A stretch of DNA of 32,928 nt from an uncultured Bacilli bacterium (GCA_934700375.1 CAKUXT010000002.1:1-32928), one strand, 5' to 3'. Shown: positions 23,441-31,889, numbered from the stretch's first letter. Notes: generated by a model not told the origin, from the letters alone. A program made the numbers and translations.

Positions 23441-23472
23441 AAAAAAAGGCTCTGTCACAGTGGCAAAGCCTT
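23441..23472 (-). terminator. Terminator of the ftsQ-ftsA-ftsZ-pheST-thyX-DUF177 transcript
   Basis: On the minus strand AAGGCTTTGCCA folds on TGACAGAGCCTT with small mismatches around a short loop, followed by seven T. It lies 20 bases after the DUF177 gene stop. Confidence 0.7.
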
Positions 23473-23493
23473 GAAATTCAGTTTTGGAAAGAA

Positions 23494-23982
23494 TTATTCC
23501 AGTTCGCTGAAAGCGTTGGAGCGCTTCTTCTTTTCCTCTTCGTATTCCTCTTCGGACATCAGAACATAGTTCTCATGCTCGATTCTCTTAAGGGGAACCT
23601 CGGAGTAGTTCTGCGGAATAGCGTTGAAGAGAAGGGCGAGGATAGAGCCGCGAAGATCGTAAAGGCCGTCTTCATCAGGAAGAAGGTCGCTGTTTTCTTC
23701 GTCCTCTGTCGAAATGGTCAGTTCGACGCTGTCATCAAGATGATAGTCTCTCTCCTTCTGATCGTGGGCATCAAGAAGCGTGATGTCGCCGTTTACGGAG
23801 ATAGAGAAAGTCGTCAATACGCCGAGTGCGATGACATCGAGAACGAAGACGCTGTCATTGAGGGATAAGAGATTCGGAAAATACTTCATCTCTTTCTCGG
23901 TCAATTCAAAGTCGAGATCATATTCGTTCCCTTCCTTCAGTGAAAGAAGGTCGATAGCGATTCTGTTGTCCTTATCCATCAC
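23494..23982 (-). CDS. DUF177/YceD-family protein without cysteine motif
   Basis: A 162-residue acidic protein. The pattern VNGDITLLDAHDQKERDYHL followed by an acidic stretch and then DGLYDLRGSILALLFNAIP is the DUF177 (YceD/YlbN) signature, a family linked to 23S rRNA/L32 in other bacteria. The two CxxC-type cysteines of many members are absent, as in Bacillus YlbN-like forms. DUF177 genes normally precede rpmF; here no rpmF follows and a terminator comes 20 bases later. The GTG at 23982 has AAAGGA 8 bases upstream, but an ATG at 23979 overlapping the thyX stop is equally possible. Confidence 0.62.
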   Translation of the reverse strand: MMDKDNRIAIDLLSLKEGNEYDLDFELTEKEMKYFPNLLSLNDSVFVLDVIALGVLTTFSISVNGDITLLDAHDQKERDYHLDDSVELTISTEDEENSDLLPDEDGLYDLRGSILALLFNAIPQNYSEVPLKRIEHENYVLMSEEEYEEEKKKRSNAFSELE

Positions 23983-24899
23983 TTGATATATCCTTTCTCC
24001 TTCATGTCATCCATGACAAGAAGCATCAGTCTTCTGATGTCGAAATGAGCGTGAGGATCGGTTCTGAGAGCAAAGATCTTCTTCCATTCGCGAAGGTTGC
24101 AGGTGACCATGATGGAAGCCTTCAGAGAATTGGGAAGAACAGCTCTTGCCTCATCAGGTGTGGCACCTTCCTTGATGAGCTCAAAATAGGTATCTGCGCA
24201 CTTCTGATAGAAAGAATCGTAGATCTCTTTTCTCTCTTCGTATTTGCTCGGCTTCATGAAGGTGAGACAGGCATCGAATTTATCTTTGGTGTAGTTGCAG
24301 TAACGGGTGGATTCCTGGGCGAAAGAACAAATGCGGTGGCGGACGAGTTCATGTGTGACGCCGCGATCTGTGATCAGGTGATAGGTGACATAGGTGAAGC
24401 GATCATAGATCTCAGCAGGGATCTTATCCTTGTTGGCTTCGACATCAAAGAGAGGAACGCTCTTCTCTCCCTCTAGGGAAGGAAGAAGAACAGAGCGGAC
24501 TTCAACAGGAAGCGAGGCGCCTAAAAGAGTGGCCATCTCTTTTTCAAGGACGTCTTCGCTATTGATGTTTTCAAGTATAGGACGGATAGAAGAGGAAAGG
24601 AGATAGACCATTTCGGAATAATCGCCTTTCACCCTCATGAACTCTCCTAATTCATAGAACGGATTATGGAGTTCAAGGAAGCGATGATACTGCTTCTCAT
24701 TCAGGACGAAAGCGAAGCGATAATGCTCCATCATCGCCAAATGTCCGCTCTGGACAAGGCGTGTGATGAAACCGATATTGTTTTCGTGGTCCTTTTCTTT
24801 GACCTGATAGCAATTGTGGGCAACCAAAGCGAGCTTATCGAAGAAATCGGTATGCTTCACTTCGGAAAACGAATTTTCAATCAGTCGGAAACTAGCCAT
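23979..24899 (-). CDS. thyX: Flavin-dependent thymidylate synthase ThyX
   Basis: Makes dTMP from dUMP with FAD, NADPH and methylenetetrahydrofolate. The defining RHRxxSxxxxSxR motif is RHRICSFAQESTR, near residue 187. GHLAMMEHYRFAF near 52 and the C-terminal LRTDPHAHFDIRRLM also match. At 306 residues it is longer than the usual 220-250, through insertions before the motif. The ATG at 24899 lies one base after the pheT stop with GGAG six bases upstream. Its stop overlaps the next gene. Confidence 0.94.
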   Translation of the reverse strand: MASFRLIENSFSEVKHTDFFDKLALVAHNCYQVKEKDHENNIGFITRLVQSGHLAMMEHYRFAFVLNEKQYHRFLELHNPFYELGEFMRVKGDYSEMVYLLSSSIRPILENINSEDVLEKEMATLLGASLPVEVRSVLLPSLEGEKSVPLFDVEANKDKIPAEIYDRFTYVTYHLITDRGVTHELVRHRICSFAQESTRYCNYTKDKFDACLTFMKPSKYEERKEIYDSFYQKCADTYFELIKEGATPDEARAVLPNSLKASIMVTCNLREWKKIFALRTDPHAHFDIRRLMLLVMDDMKEKGYIK

Positions 24900-24900
24900 G

Positions 24901-27273
24901 TCATTCTCCTTTCAATGTCAGTCCAAGTTCGCTCTTGCAGGCATCTGTGATTTTCTTGATGGAAGAGGTGATCTCATTGTCTTTCAAAGTGCCATCCTCT
25001 TTTCCTAAGAAAACAGAAACACCGAGATAGGTGATGCCAGTTAGTTTGTCTGTGAATTCGTCAAACAGGCAGACATCTCTGACATTGGTATCCTTGACGT
25101 GAAGGATGGTCTTCTTCAAAAGAGCATAGTCGACTTTGTCGTTCATGCGGAAGGAAAGGTCTCTTCTGACTTCCGGGAAGGAAGAGAAAGAGGCAAACTT
25201 CGTGTTCATGCCCTTCAGGCTGAGAAGCTTTCCTAAATCCAATTCAGCGACAAAGAGCTTGTCTTCGTAGAAAGAAGGATGCAGCTGGCCGAAAGTTCCG
25301 ACAAGGTCCTTGCCGACAAAGATATCGGCAGAGCAGTTGGGATGGAACTTCTCGTTCTTGGAATAGGCGATGCGGAAACGGGAATCGGTGAGGCCGATCT
25401 TTCTTAAAACAGCATAGACATAGCCCTTCAGGTCGAAGAAATCATAAGGTCTGCTCATATATTCATCTCTTCCCATCTTTTCGCCGCAGAGGGCGATAGA
25501 GAGATAAAGATGATTTCCTTTCGGTGTATCGATAGGAGAGATTTCAAACAGAGCGAGGTTCTTGTTCTGATGTGCTTTGTTGTAATCGACAGTCGCAATA
25601 AGGGAAGGAAGAAGATCGCTTCTGACGATCTCATGATCCTTTGTCATCGGATTGATGATCTTAAATCCTTCGTCCTTGTTGAAGACACGGATAGAGGCAT
25701 CCTCTTTCTCGCTGATCAGCGTAAAGGAGAGGATCTCATCAAGTCCACGGGAAACAAGAAGTTCGCGAATTTCTCTCTTCTTTCTCTGCTCATCGCTAAG
25801 ATGTCCCTGCGTGACAGGGAAATGATCCAAAGAAGGAGTGATTCTTGTTGCGGGGAAGTAACGGAATACTTCTTCATCGATATCGCACTGTTCCTTCAAA
25901 TCGACACGATCAAGCGGAGGAACGATTGTTCCGTCCTCTCTCTTTTCGATTCGATAAGCGGCAAGGACTTCATCGACTTCTTCTTTTGTATAAGAAGAAC
26001 CGAGTCTTGCATTCAAGGCTTCTAAAGAGAACGGGAAAGGTTCATTGGTCATCTCAGCGCGATTGAAAGAGGAGTAGCTGGTGAGTTCATAGCTCTCCAA
26101 GAATTCAGGAAGCAAGGAAATAGTGACAGCCATGGCTTCTGTGATGAGCTTGGGGTTTCTCTCCTTGCTGAAGAGCTGAGAAGAGAAAGAAGAAAGTCCA
26201 AGACGGGAAGAAGTATGGCGGATATTGGCGTGATAGAAGCAGGCTGCTTCAATCGCAATGTTTCTGGTAGATGGTCTGACCGATGCCTTTTCGCCTGCCA
26301 TGATGCCGGCGAGGCAGATGACAGAACTCTTGTCGGAAATGACAAGATCGCCAGGGATCAGGTCGATTTCTTTGCCGTCGAAGGTCGTGAATTTGCCCTG
26401 ATAATCATCAGAGACGATGTAGTCATCGCCTGTGTTGTCATCCGCATCATAGATGTTTAACGGCTGACCGGTGAGGAGCATTGAATAGTTTCCTAAATCG
26501 ACAAGCGGAGAAAGGGAGCGGATGCCGCTTGCAAGAAGAGTTCTCTTGATATAAAGAGGAGTTTCTTTCTTCACGACGACATCGTTGATGCGAAGCATAT
26601 CGATTCTCGGGCAGTTGATGGTCTTGGAACGGACGTGGATGTTGTCCTTCAAAGAAGCGAGGTTGTAGGTGGGAAGGTGGACAAGAGGGCGGTTCATCAA
26701 AGCAGAAATCTCTCTTGCCATGCCGATGTAACTGAGGCAGTCCGGACGATTAGGAAGGACATTGATATCGAGGATCGTATCGTTGAGACCTAAATAATCA
26801 AGGACATTCTTTTCACCTAAAGGAGCATCGAAAGGAAGCTCTTCGATACCGTTCATAGAAGGAGAGTTCTCTTCCAAAGACTCCTTGGAAACGCCGAGTT
26901 CAAGCAAAGAGCAGCACATGCCTTCGCTGACTTCGCCTCTGATCTTTCCCTTCTTGATGGTTTCGCCTAAAGCGGGAAGGACACAGCCTTCCAAAGCGAC
27001 GATGACACGAAGTCCTTTTCTGACATTCGGTGCACCGCAGACGATATGTTTGATGCCTTCCTGACCGCAGTCGACAGTCAGAATATGAAGGTGATCGCTA
27101 TCGCGATGCTTTTCGCAGGTGAGGACTTCGCCGATGACAAGAGAGCTTGCCTCAGCAAGTTTCTCCATTCCTTCGACTTCAAAGCCGGAGAAGGTCAGAC
27201 GATTGCGAAGCTCTTCGGGTGTAATGGAGGTCAGATCGACGAGCGTAGATAAAGTTTTGTATGAAAATAACAT
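24901..27273 (-). CDS. pheT: Phenylalanyl-tRNA synthetase beta subunit
   Basis: Large subunit of the alpha2-beta2 enzyme charging tRNA-Phe. 790 residues: an EMAP/tRNA-binding domain at 42-150 (VIGEVLTCEKHRDSDHLHILTVDCG, IVCGAPNVRKG), B3/B4 editing domain (RDITILNVLPNRPDCLSY-like region at NVLPNRPDCLSYIGMAREI), B5 domain, catalytic-like core (NPMTKDHEIVRSDLLPSL) and a C-terminal anticodon-binding FDX-ACB domain (FPEVRRDLSF). The start is 4 bases after the pheS stop, whose last codons hold the AAAGGAG site. Confidence 0.97.
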   Translation of the reverse strand: MLFSYKTLSTLVDLTSITPEELRNRLTFSGFEVEGMEKLAEASSLVIGEVLTCEKHRDSDHLHILTVDCGQEGIKHIVCGAPNVRKGLRVIVALEGCVLPALGETIKKGKIRGEVSEGMCCSLLELGVSKESLEENSPSMNGIEELPFDAPLGEKNVLDYLGLNDTILDINVLPNRPDCLSYIGMAREISALMNRPLVHLPTYNLASLKDNIHVRSKTINCPRIDMLRINDVVVKKETPLYIKRTLLASGIRSLSPLVDLGNYSMLLTGQPLNIYDADDNTGDDYIVSDDYQGKFTTFDGKEIDLIPGDLVISDKSSVICLAGIMAGEKASVRPSTRNIAIEAACFYHANIRHTSSRLGLSSFSSQLFSKERNPKLITEAMAVTISLLPEFLESYELTSYSSFNRAEMTNEPFPFSLEALNARLGSSYTKEEVDEVLAAYRIEKREDGTIVPPLDRVDLKEQCDIDEEVFRYFPATRITPSLDHFPVTQGHLSDEQRKKREIRELLVSRGLDEILSFTLISEKEDASIRVFNKDEGFKIINPMTKDHEIVRSDLLPSLIATVDYNKAHQNKNLALFEISPIDTPKGNHLYLSIALCGEKMGRDEYMSRPYDFFDLKGYVYAVLRKIGLTDSRFRIAYSKNEKFHPNCSADIFVGKDLVGTFGQLHPSFYEDKLFVAELDLGKLLSLKGMNTKFASFSSFPEVRRDLSFRMNDKVDYALLKKTILHVKDTNVRDVCLFDEFTDKLTGITYLGVSVFLGKEDGTLKDNEITSSIKKITDACKSELGLTLKGE

Positions 27274-27277
27274 GATA

Positions 27278-28324
27278 TTACTCCTTTCTGAACTGAGAAA
27301 TGAAGTTCACATCGTTGGTATAGAAACGCTTAATATCATCGATATTGTACTTCAGCATGGCGATTCTGTCGACGCCGATACCAAAGGCAAAGCCTTTGTA
27401 CTTCTTGTCATCATAGCCGTTGAGTCTTAAGACATTAGGATGGACCATGCCAGAGCCTAAAACCTCGATCCAGCCGGTATGTTTGCAGAAGTTGCAGCCT
27501 TTTCCGTTGCATTCAAAGCAGGAGATATCAGCTTCAACGCTCGGTTCCGTGAACGGGAAGAAAGAAGGGCGGAAACGGATTTCGCGCTTTTCGCCGAAAA
27601 GATGCTTCAATAATAAAGTCAAAGTCTCAAGAAGATTGCTGAAGGTGCAGTCTTCGGAGATGACAAGGCCTTCGATCTGACCGAACTGATGGCTGTGGGT
27701 CGCATCGTTGTCTCTGCGGTAAACCTTGCCAGGGCAGATGATCTTGACAGGTCCCTTGCCCTGCATCTGTTGCATGACACGGGCCTGAACGCAGGATGTA
27801 TGGCTTCTTAAGACGGTTGTAGGATCGACGGAGAAGGAATCCTGCATATCTCTTGCCGGATGATCGGCAGGGATATTCATGAGTTCGAAGTTGTTTCTGT
27901 CGCTCTCGACTTCCGGTCCGTCTGCGACAGTAAAGCCGAGTCCGACAAAGAAATCGGTAATATCATCGACAACGGCATAGAAAGGATGCTTGCTTCCAAG
28001 CGTCTCTTCAAAGCCGGGAAGAGAGATATCGACCTTCTCTTTTTCAAGGCGCATGTTGAGCTCTCTGTCTTTGAGCTCCTTGTCCTTTTCTTCGAAGAAG
28101 CGGTTAAGCTGTGTCTTCAAAGCGGTCAGCTTTTCGCCGAAGGCTTTCTTCTGATCCTGAGAAATTGTTCTCATCTGGGCATAAAAGGCGGTCAGATTGC
28201 TCTTTTTTCCAAGGAAACGTCCTTTAAACGCCTCCAACGAGGCTTTGTCTGAAATCTTCAGGCATTCCTCTTTTGCATCTTCTATCTCTTTTTCGGAGAG
28301 CTTTTCAAATTCGTTGAGTTCCAT
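27278..28324 (-). CDS. pheS: Phenylalanyl-tRNA synthetase alpha subunit
   Basis: Catalytic subunit, 348 residues. An N-terminal coiled coil (1-85) is followed by the class II core: HPFYAVVDDITDFFVGLGF, LRSHTSCVQARVMQ, CPGKVYRRDNDATHSHQFGQIEGL (motif 2), RFRPSFFPFTEPSVE and the motif 3 region GFAFGIGVDRIAMLKY. A Cys cluster ECNGKGCNFCKHTGW is kept. It lies 18 bases after ftsZ with AAGGAG upstream and no room for a T-box, so it seems transcribed with the division genes. Confidence 0.97.
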   Translation of the reverse strand: MELNEFEKLSEKEIEDAKEECLKISDKASLEAFKGRFLGKKSNLTAFYAQMRTISQDQKKAFGEKLTALKTQLNRFFEEKDKELKDRELNMRLEKEKVDISLPGFEETLGSKHPFYAVVDDITDFFVGLGFTVADGPEVESDRNNFELMNIPADHPARDMQDSFSVDPTTVLRSHTSCVQARVMQQMQGKGPVKIICPGKVYRRDNDATHSHQFGQIEGLVISEDCTFSNLLETLTLLLKHLFGEKREIRFRPSFFPFTEPSVEADISCFECNGKGCNFCKHTGWIEVLGSGMVHPNVLRLNGYDDKKYKGFAFGIGVDRIAMLKYNIDDIKRFYTNDVNFISQFRKE

Positions 28325-28342
28325 GTTTTATTCTCCTTGTAC

Positions 28343-29599
28343 TTAACGGATATCTGGATTCTGTGCGAGAACTTCCGGTTCATCATCGTCATCATCGGAA
28401 GCGGGTCCTTTTGTTTCCGCAACAGGTTCATCCTTCTTTTCTTCGACAACCGGCTCATGCATCTTGTTTCTTAAGAAGGAAGGAAGAACAGAAGAGTTTC
28501 TGTCTTCGTTGATTCTCTTCATCGTATCAGAAGCTTCGACACGAACCTCGGCCTTCTCTTCCGGCTTTTCAAATGTGGAGTTGGGATTTCTCATCGGAGC
28601 AGCGCTGAAATCGATATCCTTATTGAAATCAGTGGCGATGATGGCGATTGTCATCTCATCATTGAAGCTAGGATCTTCCATGACACCGAAGATGATATTG
28701 CAGTCATCATTGTCTTTTCCGCAGGCAGCTTCCGTGATATAGTCGACAGCATCCTGTGTTTCAAGAAGGCTGGTATCTTTGCCGACCGTGAAGTTGATCA
28801 GCATGCTGTGTGCACCGCGGATACTGGCTTCAAGAAGAGGTGAGTTGATGGCGTTGTTTGCAGCATCGACAGCCTTGTTCTCTCCCTTGCCGTGACCGAT
28901 ACCGATCAAAGCGAGACCTTTTCCGCTGAGGGTGGATTTAACGTCTGCAAAATCGAGATTGATAAGGCCGTGTTTCAAGATCAGATCGGTGACCGTCTTG
29001 ACAGCGGATCCTAAAATAGAATCGGCTTTATGGAAAGAATCGCCGATTGCGAGTTTTCCGTCATTGAACATCAGCTTGTCATTGGAGACGACGATCAAGG
29101 CATCGACATTGTCTTTTAAAGCGTTGATACCTTCCAGTGCGTTTGTTCTTCTTGTCTTTCCTTCGAAATTGAAAGGACGTGTGACAATACCGATGACAAG
29201 GCAGCCTTCTTCTTTAGCAGCCTTAGCGACGACAGGAGCACCGCCGGTTCCAGTACCGCCTCCTTCACCGGCAGCGATGAAGACAAGGTCTGTTCCCTGA
29301 ACGATGCGCTTGATATCATCATAGGCATCCTCAGCGGCCTGTTTGCCGCAGTTGGGGTTTCCGCCGGCACCAAGGCCTCTTGTGACGCCTCTTCCCAAGA
29401 CGAGCTTGTTCTCGCAGGGAGAATTGCTCAAGGCCTGGCAATCGGTATTCAATACCCAGTATTCGACTAAATCGGCTTTGTCATGAAGCATGCTGTTGAC
29501 AGCATTTCCGCCTCCGCCGCCGACACCGATGACTTTGATTCGGGCGTTTTTCTTCAACTCTTCATCCGGAAGAGATCTGATCAAATTAACATCATCCAT
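28343..29599 (-). CDS. ftsZ: Cell division protein FtsZ
   Basis: Tubulin-like GTPase that forms the Z ring. 418 residues with IGVGGGGGNAVNSML, the tubulin signature GGGTGTGGAPVVA, ITRPFNFEG-like VTRPFNFEGKTR, the T7 region NLDFADVKSTLSGKG and AACGKDNDDCNIIFG. A variable acidic linker (DDDDDEPEV) follows the core at about 330, and the C-terminal tail NPDIR is only a weak match to the usual DIPxFLR peptide that docks FtsA. ATG at 29599 with AAAGGA 8 bases upstream; 14 bases after ftsA. Confidence 0.97.
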   Translation of the reverse strand: MDDVNLIRSLPDEELKKNARIKVIGVGGGGGNAVNSMLHDKADLVEYWVLNTDCQALSNSPCENKLVLGRGVTRGLGAGGNPNCGKQAAEDAYDDIKRIVQGTDLVFIAAGEGGGTGTGGAPVVAKAAKEEGCLVIGIVTRPFNFEGKTRRTNALEGINALKDNVDALIVVSNDKLMFNDGKLAIGDSFHKADSILGSAVKTVTDLILKHGLINLDFADVKSTLSGKGLALIGIGHGKGENKAVDAANNAINSPLLEASIRGAHSMLINFTVGKDTSLLETQDAVDYITEAACGKDNDDCNIIFGVMEDPSFNDEMTIAIIATDFNKDIDFSAAPMRNPNSTFEKPEEKAEVRVEASDTMKRINEDRNSSVLPSFLRNKMHEPVVEEKKDEPVAETKGPASDDDDDEPEVLAQNPDIR

Positions 29600-29613
29600 A
29601 ATCTATTTCCTTT

Positions 29614-30768
29614 CTATCGATCGAATACGGTCGATTTCAGTTTGTCGTCCGACTCCGTCCTTCTGAAGCTGTCTCTCTTCATCTGATAGTCGAGATTGGA
29701 GACGGCAATCGCACCAAGAGCAGCATTGAAGACACCGGTTTCTGCGCCGAGTTCTTTCGCTCTGGATACTCTCGTATTGCGCTTCAGGGCATAGGAGACA
29801 TATTGTTCCAGTCCGAAGATATCGATACCTGTTCCGGTGATAAGAACAGGAACATTGTCCGTTACGCCGTTGTCGACGATGAAGTTCTGCAGTTCTCTTA
29901 ATAGTGGCATAAAGGCTTTGCATAATGCGGTGAATATCGTATCGAGCGTGAAGCCTTCATCTGTCACATATTCGAATTCGAGCTTCTGCAGGAATCCGAA
30001 TGTCATCATCAGCTCTTTTCCGCGTTCAATAGAGACACCTAAGCTATTGGAGAAGCGTTCAAGAACAGAGCTTAGATTCTCCTTGATAACGCTTGAAGAG
30101 AACAATCTTCCGCTCTTGATCTCGCTGAAGTAGGTGTAATTGTTCTGAAGCTCAAGAATCAAGTAATTCCTTTCCGATTCATAACGGGTAAGGTATTCAT
30201 AGCCGGAATAGGTGGATACCATCTGAAGATACGGTTTCAGGCTGACAGAGCTGACGATCCCCTGATAATGGGTGAATGCCTCACGATTGAGGAAATGAAC
30301 GTCGCCATCCACTTCCAGAGCGCTGGATGTTTTTCCAAGCGGGAAGGTGCTCAGCGTCGGGCAGGTGTCGACTTTGAAGTTGAACGGAACAAGATAGATA
30401 GGATCCGTTTCCGGGAAGGGCTTTGTCTTCATCGCACGGATCGTGCAGGAGCGATAGTCCTCATCGCGGATTTTGTTCTCAGCGTTTCCGGTCGGGCTTG
30501 ATTCCGAAATCTCCTTGGCCTTGAAGCCATACGGCGGATAGAGGAAGACAAGCGGTCCGATATCGACAGGAAGCTGCTTTCTGGCCGTAGCAAGAAGAGC
30601 GATAAGAGATTCTTTCAGATCCTCTTTCTTGGGATATCCTTCCGGATTCAGAGGAAGAATCTCGCCTTCTAAGCTCTGAAGGACATAGAGTCTGTCCTTC
30701 ATCTGATAACCCGACAGCAATTTGATATTGCATGGCGTAAATTCAATCACAGTAATTTGTTTATCCAT
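29614..30768 (-). CDS. ftsA: FtsA-like actin-family division protein with eroded nucleotide motifs
   Basis: FtsA ties FtsZ to the membrane. The assignment rests on its place between ftsQ and ftsZ and on an actin-like layout: NYLILELQNNYTYFSEIKSGRL (phosphate-2 region, near 206), SSVIKEN, a helical segment with ERGKELMM, and PVLITGTGIDIFGLEQYV (adenosine region, near 313). 384 residues against about 420. Phosphate-1, usually DIGTTK, reads EFTPCNIKLL, and phosphate-2 lacks the Asp-Gly-Gly. No clear amphipathic C-terminal membrane helix is seen; the protein ends DDKLKSTVFDR. ATP binding is therefore doubtful. Other actin-fold proteins remain possible, but context strongly favours FtsA. Confidence 0.75.
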   Translation of the reverse strand: MDKQITVIEFTPCNIKLLSGYQMKDRLYVLQSLEGEILPLNPEGYPKKEDLKESLIALLATARKQLPVDIGPLVFLYPPYGFKAKEISESSPTGNAENKIRDEDYRSCTIRAMKTKPFPETDPIYLVPFNFKVDTCPTLSTFPLGKTSSALEVDGDVHFLNREAFTHYQGIVSSVSLKPYLQMVSTYSGYEYLTRYESERNYLILELQNNYTYFSEIKSGRLFSSSVIKENLSSVLERFSNSLGVSIERGKELMMTFGFLQKLEFEYVTDEGFTLDTIFTALCKAFMPLLRELQNFIVDNGVTDNVPVLITGTGIDIFGLEQYVSYALKRNTRVSRAKELGAETGVFNAALGAIAVSNLDYQMKRDSFRRTESDDKLKSTVFDR

Positions 30769-30782
30769 AACATATCCTTTCT

Positions 30783-31718
30783 TTAGGCTTTGATCCAGCC
30801 TACTTTTCCTTCGGAAGAGAAATAAGGTTTGAAGAAGTAAGCGGAGATCTCTTTTCCGTCATCCTTGAACTTATATGTAGATGCCTCCATTGTATTGGCG
30901 CAATCAGAAAGCGATCTGAAGGTGATATCAGGGAAGTTCTTGGTAGGGAAATACTTTGAGAAGTTGTCAGCGAGGCAGTCTTTTAAGACAAACCACTTTC
31001 CTTGAGTGTTGACAATGAAATCGCAGACATTGTTCCAAGTGGAATCACCGCCTTCATTGACATACTGGATATCGTCAAAGAAGCTCAAAGTCGAATAAGC
31101 AAAGGGGGACAAAGGGGAGAGAGCTAAGGCGATATTGGTCTCATTGATTTCAAAGTTCTCTTTCGGGAAATGGATAAGAGGAAGCTTTTGAGTCTGACTT
31201 GTCAAGGTATCCTTGATCTCTTTGATACGTTCAGTAGAAAGCGGCAACGAATCAAGAGAAGAGATGACAGCGTCACATTCTTTGCCGGAAAGGAAGTAAG
31301 ACTTTTCCTCACCGCTTAAGATCTTGGCATGCGGGAAATCCTCTTCGATTCTGACGCTTGCCGTGATGCCGTTGTTTTCATAGACGGCAGATGTGACAAG
31401 TCCGCAGGAAGAAGAGACAATCTTTTTTGCAGAAGCGGTTTTGTTCAAAAGAAGAAGCGGTCTGTAGCCATCGTTTCCGGACAGATGACGAATATCCTCT
31501 TTTTTCAGATTGACAGAACCGACAACAGGGATATTTTTGCACTGAAAAGTGGGCAAAGTAAAATAAAATGCAAGCAAAAGAAAACTGATACACAGAGAAA
31601 GGACAGAAATCATCTTCCTCGTCTGGTTGATCTTGCTTTTGCGTGCTATCGAATACTCAATCGTATCTTGACTATTCAATGTTTCAGTCTTGCTAGATTG
31701 ATTCATAAGGTCGTTCAA
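30783..31718 (-). CDS. ftsQ: FtsQ/DivIB-like division protein
   Basis: Bitopic septal protein: about 36 cytosolic residues, one membrane helix (37-55) and a long outside domain starting with a POTRA-like stretch (FQCKNIPVVGSVNLKKEDI), then a beta domain. 311 residues with little sequence conservation, typical for DivIB. Located directly before ftsA (14-base gap). The TTG at 31718 lies 10 bases after a GGAGG; the alternative ATG at 31706 is 22 bases away from it and has no other site. The GGAGG sits within the hairpin that forms the recJ terminator. Confidence 0.75.
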   Translation of the reverse strand: MNDLMNQSSKTETLNSQDTIEYSIARKSKINQTRKMISVLSLCISFLLLAFYFTLPTFQCKNIPVVGSVNLKKEDIRHLSGNDGYRPLLLLNKTASAKKIVSSSCGLVTSAVYENNGITASVRIEEDFPHAKILSGEEKSYFLSGKECDAVISSLDSLPLSTERIKEIKDTLTSQTQKLPLIHFPKENFEINETNIALALSPLSPFAYSTLSFFDDIQYVNEGGDSTWNNVCDFIVNTQGKWFVLKDCLADNFSKYFPTKNFPDITFRSLSDCANTMEASTYKFKDDGKEISAYFFKPYFSSEGKVGWIKA

Positions 31719-31741
31719 AAAAAGCAGTCCTCCGACTGCTT
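31717..31741 (-). terminator. Terminator hairpin overlapping the ftsQ ribosome-binding site
   Basis: On the minus strand AAGCAGTC pairs perfectly with GACTGCTT around a GGAG loop and is followed by seven T. It would end transcripts from recJ. The loop plus the next G is the GGAGG used by ftsQ, whose TTG start is at the end of the T run. Confidence 0.8.
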
Positions 31742-31746
31742 AATAT

Positions 31747-31752
31747 TTTATA
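31747..31752 (-). promoter_or_regulatory. Candidate -10 box for the ftsQ-ftsA-ftsZ operon
   Basis: TATAAA on the minus strand, six bases before the hairpin, would start the message at the hairpin base. The -35 match (CTTTCA) is poor. Confidence 0.3.
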
Positions 31753-31808
31753 TTAAATCGACAACTTATGAAAGTGTTAAGTGCTCGTAATGGCATAACT
31801 TTTCATCA

Positions 31809-31840
31809 AAAGAGACAATCTTGATTTTTCAAAGAGACAA
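31809..31840. repeat. Two AAAGAGACAA direct repeats, 22-base pitch
   Basis: AAAGAGACAA occurs at 31809-31818 and 31831-31840, each followed by a variant of TGATTTT. The pair lies in the recJ-ftsQ gap, exactly about two helical turns apart, so it may be a regulator site. Confidence 0.4.
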
Positions 31841-31889
31841 AAAACTGATTTTGGTCGCTTTTTGATTTTAACTTAAGGAAGTCTTAGCC

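Larger units (their letters stand above)
22874..23493. other. 620-base AT-rich intergenic region between the DUF177 gene and mraZ
   Basis: The longest stretch without a confident gene in this window. It holds the mraZ promoter/operator at the left end, a hairpin at 22991-23019, a DnaA-N-like fragment, a 43-residue ORF and three hairpins between 23322 and 23472. Base composition is clearly more AT-rich than the flanking genes. No tRNA, RNase P or tmRNA pattern was recognised. Confidence 0.6.

Noticed and set aside
22874..23493. RNase P RNA, tmRNA or CRISPR array in the large gap
   Set aside because: None of the conserved RNA core motifs nor regular spaced repeats could be found by eye on either strand.
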